A DNA stretch of 64,000 bases from Variovorax sp. V93 (GCF_041154485.1 NZ_AP028669.1:3286001-3350000), one strand, 5' to 3'. Counted from the first letter of the stretch, positions 1-8,975 are shown. Made by a program: numbers and translations. The notes: generated by a model from the letters alone, not told the origin.

Positions 1-1
1 C

Positions 2-1357
2 AACATCACCTGCGTGGCATCGGAAGACCACCGCTTCCTGGTGCGCGAGGCGGTCGACAGGGCCGGCGCGACCGGCCGCCAGATCCTGGAGCCTGTGGCG
101 CGCAACACGGCGGCCGCCATGGCCGCCGCGGCGCTGCGCGCGGGGCCGGACGACCTGCTGCTGTTCGCGCCGGCCGACCACCACATTCCCGACACCGCGC
201 TCTTCGCGCAGACGGTGCGCAGCGGCATCGACGCCGCGCTGGCCGGGCGCATCGTGACCTTCGGCGTGGCGCCCAGCTTCGCGAGCACGGCCTATGGCTA
301 CATCGAGGCCGGCGCACCCTCGGCCGACGGCCACAGCCACGCGGTGGTGCGCTTCGTGGAAAAGCCCACGGCCGCCGTGGCCGAGTCGCTGATCCTGCAC
401 GGCGGCTACAGCTGGAACGCCGGCATCTTCCTGGCGCGCGCCGACACCCTCGTTGCGGCGCTGCGCAAGCATGCACCCGACATCCTCGAGGCCTGCGAAC
501 GCGCCACCGCTGCCGTCACGGCCGACGGCAGCTTCGACCGGCTCGACCGCGAGGCCTTCGAGGCCTGCCGCAGCGACAGCATCGACTATGCGGTGCTCGA
601 AAAGCACGAGGCCATCTCGGTCGTCAAGTTCACCGGCAACTGGAGCGACGTCGGCAGCTGGAACGCGGTGGCCACGCTGCACGCGGAAGACGGCAGCGGC
701 AACCGGCTGAGCGGCAACGCCAGCGCGCTGCGTTCGAGCGACACCTTCATCCACGCGCCGCACCGCCGCGTGGTGGCGCTGGGCACCCGCGGCCTGATCA
801 TCGTGGACACCCCCGACGCCGTGCTGGTGGCGGGCGCGGACTGCGCCGAGCAGGTCGGCGACGTGGTGCGGATGCTCACGGCCGACGGCCGGGCCGAGGC
901 CACGGAACACCGGCGCGTGGTGCGGCCCTGGGGCGCCTACGACAAGCTCGACTTCGGCGAGCGCTTCCAGGTGAAGCGGCTCACCGTCAAGCCCGGCGCC
1001 AAGCTGTCGCTGCAGATGCACCACCACCGCGCCGAGCACTGGATCGTGGTGCAGGGCACGGCCAAGGCCACCTGCGACGGGCAGGTCACGCTGGTGCGCG
1101 AGAACGAATCCATCTACCTGCCGCTGGGCGCCATCCACCGGCTGGAGAACCCGGGCAAGACGATGCTCGAAGTGATCGAGGTGCAGACCGGCGGCTACCT
1201 GGGCGAGGACGACATCGTGCGCTTCGACGACACCTACGGCCGCTGCCCTTCGATCAAGGCGCGCAACGGCGATGCGCTGCCGGATGCCGGCGTACCGGCC
1301 GTGCCCGTGGTGGCCGTCATGCCCGTGGCCGCGCCGCAGCTGGCCCCCGCCCCGTAG
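2..1357 (+). CDS. manC: Mannose-1-phosphate guanylyltransferase / mannose-6-phosphate isomerase, 5' end cut by window
   Basis: Bifunctional cytoplasmic enzyme that makes GDP-mannose from mannose-1-phosphate and isomerises fructose-6-P/mannose-6-P, feeding exopolysaccharide or O-antigen synthesis. The frame is open to the left edge (codons NITC precede the first GTG at 14), so the N-terminal GGxGTRLWP loop lies outside the window. Visible are the RNTAAA segment, the FVEKP nucleotidyltransferase motif near base 355, and a C-terminal type II isomerase cupin with an HHHRAEHW metal-binding stretch near base 1020. It ends in an Ala/Pro-rich tail of about 30 residues not typical of the family. No neighbouring polysaccharide genes are seen to the right. 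Family assignment is firm; the exact pathway is inferred. Confidence 0.93.
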   Translation, partial: NITCVASEDHRFLVREAVDRAGATGRQILEPVARNTAAAMAAAALRAGPDDLLLFAPADHHIPDTALFAQTVRSGIDAALAGRIVTFGVAPSFASTAYGYIEAGAPSADGHSHAVVRFVEKPTAAVAESLILHGGYSWNAGIFLARADTLVAALRKHAPDILEACERATAAVTADGSFDRLDREAFEACRSDSIDYAVLEKHEAISVVKFTGNWSDVGSWNAVATLHAEDGSGNRLSGNASALRSSDTFIHAPHRRVVALGTRGLIIVDTPDAVLVAGADCAEQVGDVVRMLTADGRAEATEHRRVVRPWGAYDKLDFGERFQVKRLTVKPGAKLSLQMHHHRAEHWIVVQGTAKATCDGQVTLVRENESIYLPLGAIHRLENPGKTMLEVIEVQTGGYLGEDDIVRFDDTYGRCPSIKARNGDALPDAGVPAVPVVAVMPVAAPQLAPAP

Positions 1358-1389
1358 CGCCGCCGCACGGGCACCACGCAGCATCCGCC

Positions 1390-1989
1390 ATGACCAAGCT
1401 CTGGCCTGCGCTGCTGGCCGCCGCCCTGCTCTCGGGCTGCGCGGCGCCCAGCGCCACGCCGCCAGCCACGCCCGTGCCGGCGGCGCCCGCGGCCGGCGCG
1501 GTGACGTGGCAGTACGTGCGCTCGACCTGGCACGAGGCACGGCTGCCGGGGCTGGGCGTCAGCCACCGCTACGAGAGCCGCGTGGGCTGGGTCGACGTCT
1601 ACCTGTACGACCTGAAGCAGGGCCACTGGCAGGCCGGCGTCGACGATCCGCGCTTCGCAGCGCAGTTCGAGTCTTCGGTGAACGAGGTCCGGCTCGCGGT
1701 GGCGCGCGGCCTCTACGCCGAGGTGGAGGTCGGCCCCATCACCGACGTACGGATCGAGGGGCAGGACTTTCGCCGCGTGAGCCTGCGCATCGTGCATGCC
1801 GTCACGCGCAAGGCCTACGAGTCGTTCACCTTTCTCACGGCCCGCGACGGCCGGCTGCTGAAGTACCGCATGTCCTTCGACACGCCGGCGCCGGCCAACG
1901 TGGATGCCATTGCGCGCGAGTTCATCGAGCACAACCTGCGCAGCGGGCCGGACATGCCGAGGGCAGCGCAGCCGCTTTTCGACACCTGA
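1390..1989 (+). CDS. Putative lipoprotein of unknown function
   Basis: 199 residues. The N-terminus is a short hydrophobic signal ending in a lipobox (LLSGC, Cys17), followed by an Ala/Pro linker (residues 18-35), so the mature protein should be lipid-anchored in the envelope. The rest is a soluble alpha/beta-looking domain rich in charged residues, with no catalytic motif I recognise. It starts 32 bases after manC, same strand, so co-transcription is possible; the Shine-Dalgarno sequence is weak. It ends just before a LexA box that belongs to the next transcription unit. Confidence 0.75.
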   Translation: MTKLWPALLAAALLSGCAAPSATPPATPVPAAPAAGAVTWQYVRSTWHEARLPGLGVSHRYESRVGWVDVYLYDLKQGHWQAGVDDPRFAAQFESSVNEVRLAVARGLYAEVEVGPITDVRIEGQDFRRVSLRIVHAVTRKAYESFTFLTARDGRLLKYRMSFDTPAPANVDAIAREFIEHNLRSGPDMPRAAQPLFDT

Positions 1990-2016
1990 GCCCGGTGCGC
2001 CGCGGTGCTGCGAAAA

Positions 2017-2036
2017 TACTGTTCTTTCATACAGTG
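2017..2036 (+). promoter_or_regulatory. LexA (SOS) box upstream of a small ORF
   Basis: CTGT-TCTTTCAT-ACAG is a perfect CTGT-N8-ACAG core (2019-2034) with flanking TA and TG. A -10-like TAGAAT sits at 2044-2049, about 16-18 bases after TTCTTT/TGTTCT, so LexA would cover the -35 region. The first good start codon downstream is ATG 2086. The consensus is the established beta/gammaproteobacterial LexA site; regulation itself is inferred. Confidence 0.82.
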
Positions 2037-2085
2037 TTTCCTCTAGAATGACTCGTCTCCAAGAGCAAACATTCAAGGCGACACC

Positions 2086-2316
2086 ATGACCACCGCCAGC
2101 CCGCCGGCGTCCTCTGCGCGAATCCTGTTTTTCTCGCCGCTGCGGCGCTCGCAGCCGCGCCAGCCCGTGGGCCGGATCTCGACCTGGCCCTTTCGCGTGG
2201 CCACGGAAAAAGACCGCGATGGCGGCGGCCTCCCTTGCGATGGCAATGACGTGCGCCTGCATGCGGCGCGCGTGCTGCGCACCACCGCCGAGCACTGGTG
2301 GCCACCGGCCGGCTGA
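2086..2316 (+). CDS. Small LexA-controlled hypothetical protein
   Basis: 76 residues, not recognised. An AAGG Shine-Dalgarno lies about 7 bases upstream of the ATG, and nearly every third codon base is G or C, as in the genes around it, which supports real coding. The protein is basic (Arg-rich) with an aromatic ILFFSP patch near the N-terminus and a Trp-Trp pair near the end; no signal peptide or Cys motif is seen. It is the only gene positioned to use the LexA box at 2017-2036, and it converges on the putative nuclease gene that ends the dnaE2 operon. It could be an SOS-induced accessory or inhibitory small protein; that is inference. Confidence 0.55.
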   Translation: MTTASPPASSARILFFSPLRRSQPRQPVGRISTWPFRVATEKDRDGGGLPCDGNDVRLHAARVLRTTAEHWWPPAG

Positions 2317-2327
2317 ATGGAAATTGC

Positions 2328-3272
2328 CTAGATGCCGTCCTCTGCGCCGGCCTCGCCGAGCAGGTCCTGCGCGTCGTCATCGAAGCCCGCGATGGGCTGG
2401 GCCTTGGCAAGCGCGAGCCACACGCCGAACGGAATGCGATCGAAGGCGCGGTGCACGGCGGCGCGCGCGACCACCAGCCTTTCGCCTTCGAGCACGAGCA
2501 CGCCGCACTCCGGCGGAACCTCGTCGGGCGATGCAATGCAGCGGCCGCGCGCATCGTTGCCCAGCACGTACCAGCACTCGCCGCCCAGGTCGAGGTAGGC
2601 CGCGCGCTTGTCGGGCCTGCGCAGGTCGCCCAGCAGGTCGGCGCGGCTCACCTTCACCTCGTGAACGATGGGATGCGCATAGGCTTCGACGCTGGTATTG
2701 CGGATCGAGAACACGTCGGGCTTCGCGATGCACCAGCGCGGCTTGCCGCCCTCTTCGAGCGGCGGCAGGCGCGCCCGCAGGCCAAGGCCGCGCCAGGCAA
2801 TGCGGCCGCCGCGGGTCATTTCGCGCGCCACGCGCTCGACCAGCGCCTCGTGCGGCGAGAGCGCCGCGCGGTTGAGGGTGAGCGTGGTGGCAATGCGCGC
2901 AATGCCGGCATCGGTCACGCGCAGGGTCTCGTGGCCATGCGGCGTGCGCATGCGTTCGAGGAACCCGCCCGCAAGCAGCTCGACCTCGATGGCGTCGCAG
3001 CAGGGCCAGCCCGCCGAACGGTAGATCTCGCGCAGCCGCCGTGCATGCAGCTTGCCGAATGGCAGCTCGCCGGTGCGCTGCATCGGCGGCGGAGGATCGA
3101 TCACGGGCGGCGGAAAACCGGGGTCGGTGAACGGCGGCTCCACGGGTGGCGGATCGCCCTCGGGCGGAGGCCCGGGCGGCGGTGGCGGCGGCACGGGAAT
3201 GGGCACGTCGGGCGCGGGCGGCGGCGGGCCGATCGGCGCGTCGACGACGGGATCGAGGGCGAATGCGGGCAT
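2328..3272 (-). CDS. Proline-rich putative PD-(D/E)XK nuclease, MmcB-like
   Basis: 314 residues. Residues 10-64 are an unusually proline-rich tract (runs of 4-7 Pro). Residues about 75-150 look like a winged-helix region. Residues 180-240 carry a Pro-Asp (185-186), then HEVK (Glu205, Lys207), then SRADLLGDL and an AAYLDLGGECWYVLG core; this PD...ExK order resembles the MmcB DNA-repair family (PD-(D/E)XK fold). It begins 74 bases downstream of dnaE2 on the same strand, so it is probably the last gene of the SOS mutasome operon. MmcB in Caulobacter is SOS-linked, which fits. The start is uncertain because a later Met (64) would drop the proline tract. Confidence 0.6.
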   Translation of the reverse strand: MPAFALDPVVDAPIGPPPPAPDVPIPVPPPPPPGPPPEGDPPPVEPPFTDPGFPPPVIDPPPPMQRTGELPFGKLHARRLREIYRSAGWPCCDAIEVELLAGGFLERMRTPHGHETLRVTDAGIARIATTLTLNRAALSPHEALVERVAREMTRGGRIAWRGLGLRARLPPLEEGGKPRWCIAKPDVFSIRNTSVEAYAHPIVHEVKVSRADLLGDLRRPDKRAAYLDLGGECWYVLGNDARGRCIASPDEVPPECGVLVLEGERLVVARAAVHRAFDRIPFGVWLALAKAQPIAGFDDDAQDLLGEAGAEDGI

Positions 3273-3346
3273 GGGAGAAACAGGTTAGCGAAAAGTCGTG
3301 GGGTGCGCGAGGCATGGAACGATCGGTTGCATTCGATGCCCTGCCC

Positions 3347-6300
3347 TCAATGGAAGTCGCGGCTGGTGTTGCTCTGCGCCAGCCGGCCCATCAGCGGCGT
3401 CAGGTCCTTGAAGCCGGTGGCGATCAGGTGCTGCACCTTGCCGCCGCTGTCGTCGTCGCGCTGCCAGGTGCCCTGCACCGCGAGCAGGTGCGACTTCAGC
3501 AGCGGCTCGCGCCAGGCCTCGATGACGTGGCTCCAGACGATCACGTTGACATTGCCGGTCTCGTCCTCGAGCGTGACGAAGATGGTGCCGTTGGCGGTTC
3601 CCGGGCGCTGGCGGCCCTTGACGATGCCGCAGGCGCGCACGGTCTGGCCGCTGGGCTGTGCGCGCAATTGCTCCGCGCTCATGAGCCTCATGCGCGCGAG
3701 GCGCGGGCGCAGCAGCGCGAGCGGATGGCGGCGCAGTGTGAGGCCGAGCGCGGCATAGTCGCCGACGATCTCCTCGCCCTCGGGCGCCGCGGGCAGCTGC
3801 AGCACCGGCTCGTTGATCGGCACGCCCTTGAGCAGGGCCGGCGAGCGGTGCTGCGCGGTGGCGTCCCACACCTGCTGGCGGCGGTGGCCCGAGAGCGACA
3901 TCAGCGCATCGGCCGCGGCCAGCGCCGCCATGTCCTTGCCGTCGAGCTCGGCGCGCAGCGCGAGGTCTTCGGTGCTGGTGAAGGGTGCCTGCGCGCGCGC
4001 TTCGAGCAGGCGCCTGGCGCCCTCCTTGCTGAGGCTTGAAATGCGGTTCAGGCCGAGCCGCACCGCGGGCTGGTTCTCGCGGCCGAGGCGATCGGCATAG
4101 CGCGCATCGGTGCCCGGCGGCATGCGCGGCGCATCGGGGGCGCGGGCTTCGAGCGTGGTGTCGATGCCGCTGCAGGTCACGTCGGCCGGCCGCACCTCGA
4201 CGCCATGCCGCCGCGCATCCTGCACCAGCTGCGAGGGGCTGTAGAAGCCCATCGGCTGCGAGTCGAGCAGCGCCGCGAGGAAGCAGGCGGGTTCGTAGTT
4301 CTTGAGCCAGCTGCTCACGGTGACCAGCAAGGCAAAGCTCGCGGCGTGGCTTTCGGGAAAGCCGTAGTCGCCGAAGCCGAGGATCTGCTTGAAGATGGCC
4401 TCGGCGAACTCGGCCTTGTAGCCGTGGTCGGTCATGCCCTTCACGAGCTTGTGGTGGAACTTCTCGAGGCCGCCCTTGCGCTTCCATGCCGCCATCGCGC
4501 GGCGCAGCTGGTCGGCTTCGTCGGCGGTGAACCTGGCCGCGATCATCGCGATCTGCATCACCTGCTCCTGGAAGATCGGAATGCCCAGCGTGCGCTCGAG
4601 CGCGGGCTTCAGTTCTTCCTTCTCGTAGTGGATCGCCAGGTCCTTGGCCACCCGCTCGCGCTGCTTGAGGTAGGGATGCACCATGCCGCCCTGGATGGGC
4701 CCGGGCCGCACGATCGCCACCTCGATCACCAGGTCTTCGTAGCAGCGCGGCTTCAGCCGCGGCAGCATCGACATCTGCGCCCGGCTCTCGATCTGGAACA
4801 CGCCGATGGTGTCGGCGTCGCAGATCATGTCGAACACCTTCCGGTCGTCGTTGGGGATCTGGTGCATCTGCACCGTCGAGCCGCGCCAGCGGTTCATGTG
4901 ATCGAGCCCGCGACGTATCGCGCTGAGCATGCCGAGCGCGAGCACGTCGACCTTGAGCATGCCCATGGCTTCGAGGTCGTCCTTCTCCCACTGGATGACG
5001 GAGCGGTCCTTCATGGACGCCTTCTCGACCGGCACCAGCCGCGTGAGCCGGGTGTGCGTGAGCACGAAGCCGCCCACGTGCTGGCTCAGGTGGCGCGGAA
5101 AGCCCTTGAGCCGCTGCGTCATTTCGATCCATTGCACCAGCTTGAGCTCGTCTTCCTCCACGCCGACGCGCGCGGCCGCCTTGAACAGCTGCTCGCCCAG
5201 CACGGTGTCGTCGAACCAGTAGTGGTCCTTGGCGAATTCGTCGATCAGCCGTTCGTCGATGCCCATGGCCTTGCCGACGTCGCGCAGGGCGCTGCGCGCG
5301 CGGTAGCAGATGACGACGGCCGCGATGGCTGCGCGATCGCGGCCGTACTTCTCGTAGATGTACTGGATGACCTCTTCGCGCCGCTGGTGCTCGAAGTCGA
5401 CGTCGATGTCGGGCGGCTCGTGGCGGTGCCGGCTCAGGAAGCGCTCGAACAGCAGGTGGCCTTTTTCAGGATTGATCGCGGTGATGCCCAGGCAATAGCA
5501 GACCGCCGAATTGGCCGAGGAGCCGCGGCCCTGGCAGAGGATGTCCTGCGACTTGGCGAAGCGCACGATGTCTTCCACCGTGAGGAAGAACATCTCGTAC
5601 TTCATCTCGACGATCAGCGCGAGTTCCTTCTCGAGCTGCGCACGCACCTTGGCGGGAATGCCCTCGGGGTAGCGAAGCGCCGCCCCCTCCCACGTCTTGC
5701 GCACCAGCGTCTCAGCCGGCGTCTCGCTGCTGCCCACGGTTTCGAGCGGGTACTTGTAGTTCTCGCGGATCACCTCGGGATCGAACCGGCAGCGTTCGGC
5801 CACCACCAGCGTATTCAGCAGCATCTGGGGCAGATAGAGCTCGGCCAGCCGCACCCGCTGCCGCAGGTGCCGCTCGGCATTGGGCTGCAGCGCAAAGCCG
5901 CATTCGGCCACCGTTTTTCCTTCGCGCACAGCCGTCAGCACGTCGTGCAGCGGCTTGCTCGAACGCGCGTGCATGTGCACGTCGCCGGCCGCCACCAGCG
6001 GCACGCCCGTTTGCTCGCCCGCCTGCAGCAGCGCGGCGAACCAGAGGTCGTCGTCGAGCTCGTTGAGCATTTCCACCGCCAGCCAGAGGTTGCCTGCGTA
6101 GAGCGTCTTGGCGGCCAGCAGGTCTTCATGCAGCGTGGCCGTGTCCGCGGCGGCGCCCGGCGCGCGGTGCGGCACGAAGAGAACCTGGCAGTCCTGCAGC
6201 GAGGCCACGTCGCTGTGCTCCCAGCTCACGCGGTACTCGCCCTTGGGCAGTTCGGTGTTGCGCGCGGCGGTGATGAACTCGCAGAGGTTGCCCCAGCCTT

Positions 6301-6703
6301 CCGTGCCGTTCGCGATCACCACCAGCCTGAAGCGCTCGAAGCGGAATTCGCTGCCGAACAGCAGCCGGAAGCCGGGGTTGCGCGGGAGCGGCGCTTCGTC
6401 GGGATGCTCGCGCTCGTATTCCGCGAGCTTGGCCGGCAGCTCGCGCAGGCAGACATGGGCGCGCACGATGCCCGCCACCGAGCATTCGTCGGTGATGGCC
6501 AGCGCCGTGTAGCCGAGCTGGTAGGCGCGCTCGACCAGTTCCTCGGGCGTCGAGGCGCCGCGCTGGAAGCTGAAGTTGCTGAGGCAGTGCAGCTCGGCGT
6601 AGTCGGGCAGCGTGGGGGCAGGCTTCCTGCGCAAAGGCAAGGGCAGCGCATGCACCTTGGCCGAGTTGCGCCCGCGCGGCTGCTTTTCGCTCAGGTCAGG
6701 CAT
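3347..6703 (-). CDS. dnaE2: Error-prone DNA polymerase DnaE2 (ImuC)
   Basis: 1118 residues, a C-family polymerase that performs translesion synthesis and damage-induced mutagenesis with ImuA and ImuB. It has an N-terminal PHP domain (LHCLSNFSF from about residue 38), the polymerase palm with PPDIDVDF near residues 430-437, a helix-hairpin-helix region and a C-terminal OB fold. ATG 6703 was chosen because it starts the conserved MPDLSEKQ...LPDYAELHC segment and overlaps the imuB stop by 8 bases, indicating translational coupling. The frame is open further upstream, but only inside imuB. It should be induced with imuA from the LexA box at 8833-8852. Confidence 0.95.
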   Translation of the reverse strand: MPDLSEKQPRGRNSAKVHALPLPLRRKPAPTLPDYAELHCLSNFSFQRGASTPEELVERAYQLGYTALAITDECSVAGIVRAHVCLRELPAKLAEYEREHPDEAPLPRNPGFRLLFGSEFRFERFRLVVIANGTEGWGNLCEFITAARNTELPKGEYRVSWEHSDVASLQDCQVLFVPHRAPGAAADTATLHEDLLAAKTLYAGNLWLAVEMLNELDDDLWFAALLQAGEQTGVPLVAAGDVHMHARSSKPLHDVLTAVREGKTVAECGFALQPNAERHLRQRVRLAELYLPQMLLNTLVVAERCRFDPEVIRENYKYPLETVGSSETPAETLVRKTWEGAALRYPEGIPAKVRAQLEKELALIVEMKYEMFFLTVEDIVRFAKSQDILCQGRGSSANSAVCYCLGITAINPEKGHLLFERFLSRHRHEPPDIDVDFEHQRREEVIQYIYEKYGRDRAAIAAVVICYRARSALRDVGKAMGIDERLIDEFAKDHYWFDDTVLGEQLFKAAARVGVEEDELKLVQWIEMTQRLKGFPRHLSQHVGGFVLTHTRLTRLVPVEKASMKDRSVIQWEKDDLEAMGMLKVDVLALGMLSAIRRGLDHMNRWRGSTVQMHQIPNDDRKVFDMICDADTIGVFQIESRAQMSMLPRLKPRCYEDLVIEVAIVRPGPIQGGMVHPYLKQRERVAKDLAIHYEKEELKPALERTLGIPIFQEQVMQIAMIAARFTADEADQLRRAMAAWKRKGGLEKFHHKLVKGMTDHGYKAEFAEAIFKQILGFGDYGFPESHAASFALLVTVSSWLKNYEPACFLAALLDSQPMGFYSPSQLVQDARRHGVEVRPADVTCSGIDTTLEARAPDAPRMPPGTDARYADRLGRENQPAVRLGLNRISSLSKEGARRLLEARAQAPFTSTEDLALRAELDGKDMAALAAADALMSLSGHRRQQVWDATAQHRSPALLKGVPINEPVLQLPAAPEGEEIVGDYAALGLTLRRHPLALLRPRLARMRLMSAEQLRAQPSGQTVRACGIVKGRQRPGTANGTIFVTLEDETGNVNVIVWSHVIEAWREPLLKSHLLAVQGTWQRDDDSGGKVQHLIATGFKDLTPLMGRLAQSNTSRDFH

Positions 6704-8045
6704 AGAACCCCTGCAGGTACCAGCGCACCTCGGCCGGAGAAAAGCGCGCCGAGGGCCGCTCGCGAAAGATCCACACCAGGCCGGCCTCGGGGCTTTCCGC
6801 CACGTAGTAGTCGCGCATCGCCGGCTGGCCGCCGTCTTCCTTGCCGCCCCACCAGCCCGCCTCGATGCGCTGCGGCCCGACCAGCTTGCGCAGCGGGCCG
6901 CGGTAGCACGGGCTCTCGCCATCCATCTCGAGCAGCAGCGGCTCGGGCAGCAGCCAGGGCGGGTAGAGGGCATCGGGCTGCAAAGCCGCGGCCTTCGCTT
7001 GCTTGCCGGCCTTGTCCGCCAGCGCCTTGTCCTGCTGCAGCGCGGGGCGCCAGGCCTGCTTGCGCTCGGGCCGGTGGTCGGCCTGCGCAGCGGGCACCAC
7101 CACCTGGTGCGCTCCGAGCCGCACGCTGAGCCGCTCGACCATCTCGTGCAGCCTGTCGCCCTTGCGGTTGTCCTCGGGCAGGAAGCTGGTGCTGGCGCCG
7201 GCCCACGGATCGGTCTCGAGCGTGCGCAGCCGGAGCCAGCTCGCAGGTGCCGCGAGCGTGGTGAGAGCCAGCTTTTCGGACAGCAGGCGGCGCAGGTGCG
7301 CCATGTCCTGCGTGGGCTCGGCCGTGCGCACGGTGACCTGCTGGTGCGGCGGCAGGTTCACGCCATTGAAGCGCTTGAGATCGAGCGTCCACTGCAGTTC
7401 GAGCGCACGCGCGCCGCGCTGGCGCGCGCGCAGCCAGATCTGCAGCGCCGCGAGCAGGCGGTTGGCCGACCACATCAATTCGGGTGCGGTCTCGGCCAGC
7501 GCGGGCAGCTCCAGCTTCTGCTCGAACACGTCGGGCAGCGTGAGCCAGTCGTGGCTTTCAGGTCGCAGGCCCCAGGCGGTGTCGAGCGCTTCGCGCAGTT
7601 CCACGCCAAAGCGCCGCGTGAGGCCGCCGCGCGGCAGGGCCGCCACCTCGCCCCAGGTGCGGCAGCCCAGGCGCGCGAGCAGGTCGAGGTGGGGACGCGC
7701 GGCCGTCAGCGTGTCCAGCGGCAGGCCGGCGGGAATGTCCCTGGGCCGGCTCTCGTTGCGCTCGAACAGGCGCAGCCGCGCCAGCGCGATCAGGCTCGTG
7801 GCGCCCTGCGCGCCGCGCATCACGGCGCCGGGCGCGGGGTTCTCGTGGGCCAGCTGGCGCATCAGCGACGAGCGCCCGCCCCACAGGCGCTCGCAGGCCG
7901 AGACTTCGAGCATCAGCGCCTCGTCCTGCCAGGCGACGTGCGGCGTGTAGCGCAGCGCCCACCAGCCCAGCGCCTCGGGCGTGGGAAGCACCGGGGCATC
8001 GGGCGCGTCGGCATCAAGCGACCACCGCAACGCGATCCAGTGCAT
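6696..8045 (-). CDS. imuB: ImuB, catalytically inactive Y-family polymerase-like protein
   Basis: 449 residues. ImuB is the hub of the mutasome: it binds the beta clamp, ImuA and DnaE2 but lacks polymerase activity. The N-terminus (MHWIALRWSLDAD) lacks the acidic metal-binding residues of active DinB/UmuC proteins, as expected for ImuB. The SACERLWGG block (about residues 48-57), the GCRTWGEVAALP helix-hairpin-helix and the C-terminal WYLQGFYA ending are family hallmarks. It overlaps the end of imuA by 32 bases and the start of dnaE2 by 8, so the three are coupled in one operon. Confidence 0.93.
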   Translation of the reverse strand: MHWIALRWSLDADAPDAPVLPTPEALGWWALRYTPHVAWQDEALMLEVSACERLWGGRSSLMRQLAHENPAPGAVMRGAQGATSLIALARLRLFERNESRPRDIPAGLPLDTLTAARPHLDLLARLGCRTWGEVAALPRGGLTRRFGVELREALDTAWGLRPESHDWLTLPDVFEQKLELPALAETAPELMWSANRLLAALQIWLRARQRGARALELQWTLDLKRFNGVNLPPHQQVTVRTAEPTQDMAHLRRLLSEKLALTTLAAPASWLRLRTLETDPWAGASTSFLPEDNRKGDRLHEMVERLSVRLGAHQVVVPAAQADHRPERKQAWRPALQQDKALADKAGKQAKAAALQPDALYPPWLLPEPLLLEMDGESPCYRGPLRKLVGPQRIEAGWWGGKEDGGQPAMRDYYVAESPEAGLVWIFRERPSARFSPAEVRWYLQGFYA

Positions 8046-8820
8046 TTCCGTTTCCTTTCCACGCGTCGATGCGCACCACGGTGGCCGACCCGGCTGCCTC
8101 GGCGGCCGGCGCCGTGCCCTGCTGCCGCAGCCGCAGCTTGCGGCGCAGCCGGGCGGCGGCCAGCAATGCGGCCATGCGCTCGTTGCGCGCGGGCAGCATG
8201 ACGGGCGCGGCCAGCGGCGGACCGCGGCGCTTCAAGATGCGCAGTTCGATCTGCGACGCATCGGCCTCGCAGCTTTCCACCTGAAGGCGCAGCCGTGCCG
8301 GCGATGCGCCCTGCGCGGCCGATGCGGGCCGGCACACGAAGAGCAGCACCTCGTGCTGGGCGGCCGCCAATTGCAGCCGCCGCAGCTCGCCCACCCTGGC
8401 CTGCGGCAGCCAGGCCAGCACGGCCGCCACGTCGGCGCAGCGCAGCGCCTGCTCGCAGGCCCACAGCCGCGCGGCCGGCGCCTCGCTGCGGACCCACATC
8501 AGCGCCTCCACCGGCAGCCCCTGCGCCGCGAGCGCCGCCGCGCAGGGCTCGTAGGGCGCGCCGATCAGCACCACCGGCCCGCCGTGCGCGGCCACCGCCT
8601 GCGCCAGCGCGGGCAGCAGCAGGCGCCAGACATGCGCCTCGGGCGCGGTCTGCAGCAGCTCCGTCATGGCGCCGACCGGCCAGCCGCCTCCCGGCAACTC
8701 CGCGTCGAGCGCGGCGTGGCCGGTGGCAACCACCTGCGCGTCGGCCAGCCCGAGCTCGTCGGCATGCCAGACGCCGCGGCCCGCGGCAGCGGAAAAGGAG
8801 TCGAGGAAAGGGAGGCCCAT
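8014..8820 (-). CDS. imuA: ImuA, RecA-like mutasome protein
   Basis: 268 residues; RecA/SulA-related partner of ImuB in SOS translesion synthesis. HAALDAELPGGGWPVGAMTELL near residues 34-55 contains the degenerate Walker-A-like loop typical of ImuA; a Walker-B-like hydrophobic strand follows. It is first in the imuA-imuB-dnaE2 operon. The ATG at 8820 lies only 14 bases from the LexA box, and there is no strong Shine-Dalgarno, so the transcript leader must be very short. A slightly later start is possible, but the N-terminal block before GVWHADEL is short either way. Confidence 0.9.
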   Translation of the reverse strand: MGLPFLDSFSAAAGRGVWHADELGLADAQVVATGHAALDAELPGGGWPVGAMTELLQTAPEAHVWRLLLPALAQAVAAHGGPVVLIGAPYEPCAAALAAQGLPVEALMWVRSEAPAARLWACEQALRCADVAAVLAWLPQARVGELRRLQLAAAQHEVLLFVCRPASAAQGASPARLRLQVESCEADASQIELRILKRRGPPLAAPVMLPARNERMAALLAAARLRRKLRLRQQGTAPAAEAAGSATVVRIDAWKGNGNALDRVAVVA

Positions 8821-8832
8821 GATTCAACTGTT

Positions 8833-8852
8833 AACTGTATTTTTATACAGTA
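8833..8852 (-). promoter_or_regulatory. LexA (SOS) box of the imuA-imuB-dnaE2 operon
   Basis: CTGT-ATTTTTAT-ACAG (8835-8850), flanked by AA and TA, is a perfect match to CTGT-N8-ACAG. On the minus strand the box contains TATAAA, a good -10 hexamer, so LexA binding would block RNA polymerase directly. It ends 14 bases before the imuA ATG. Confidence 0.93.
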
Positions 8853-8975
8853 TTCCATGCATCGCAACCGCAAAGCCGGCTGGAGGGGCTTTTCTCGCGC
8901 GGTGGCCCTCTGCGCCGTCCCGGCCGATACTGAAAGCTCGAACGGCAAAGCCACCCCCGGAGGACTTTTTTTCCC

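Noticed and set aside
4205..7129. Very long open frame on the plus strand opposite dnaE2
   Set aside because: Its codons are the mirror of a confident dnaE2/imuB reading; the product is His/Arg/Ala rich without any domain. It is a GC3-bias shadow.
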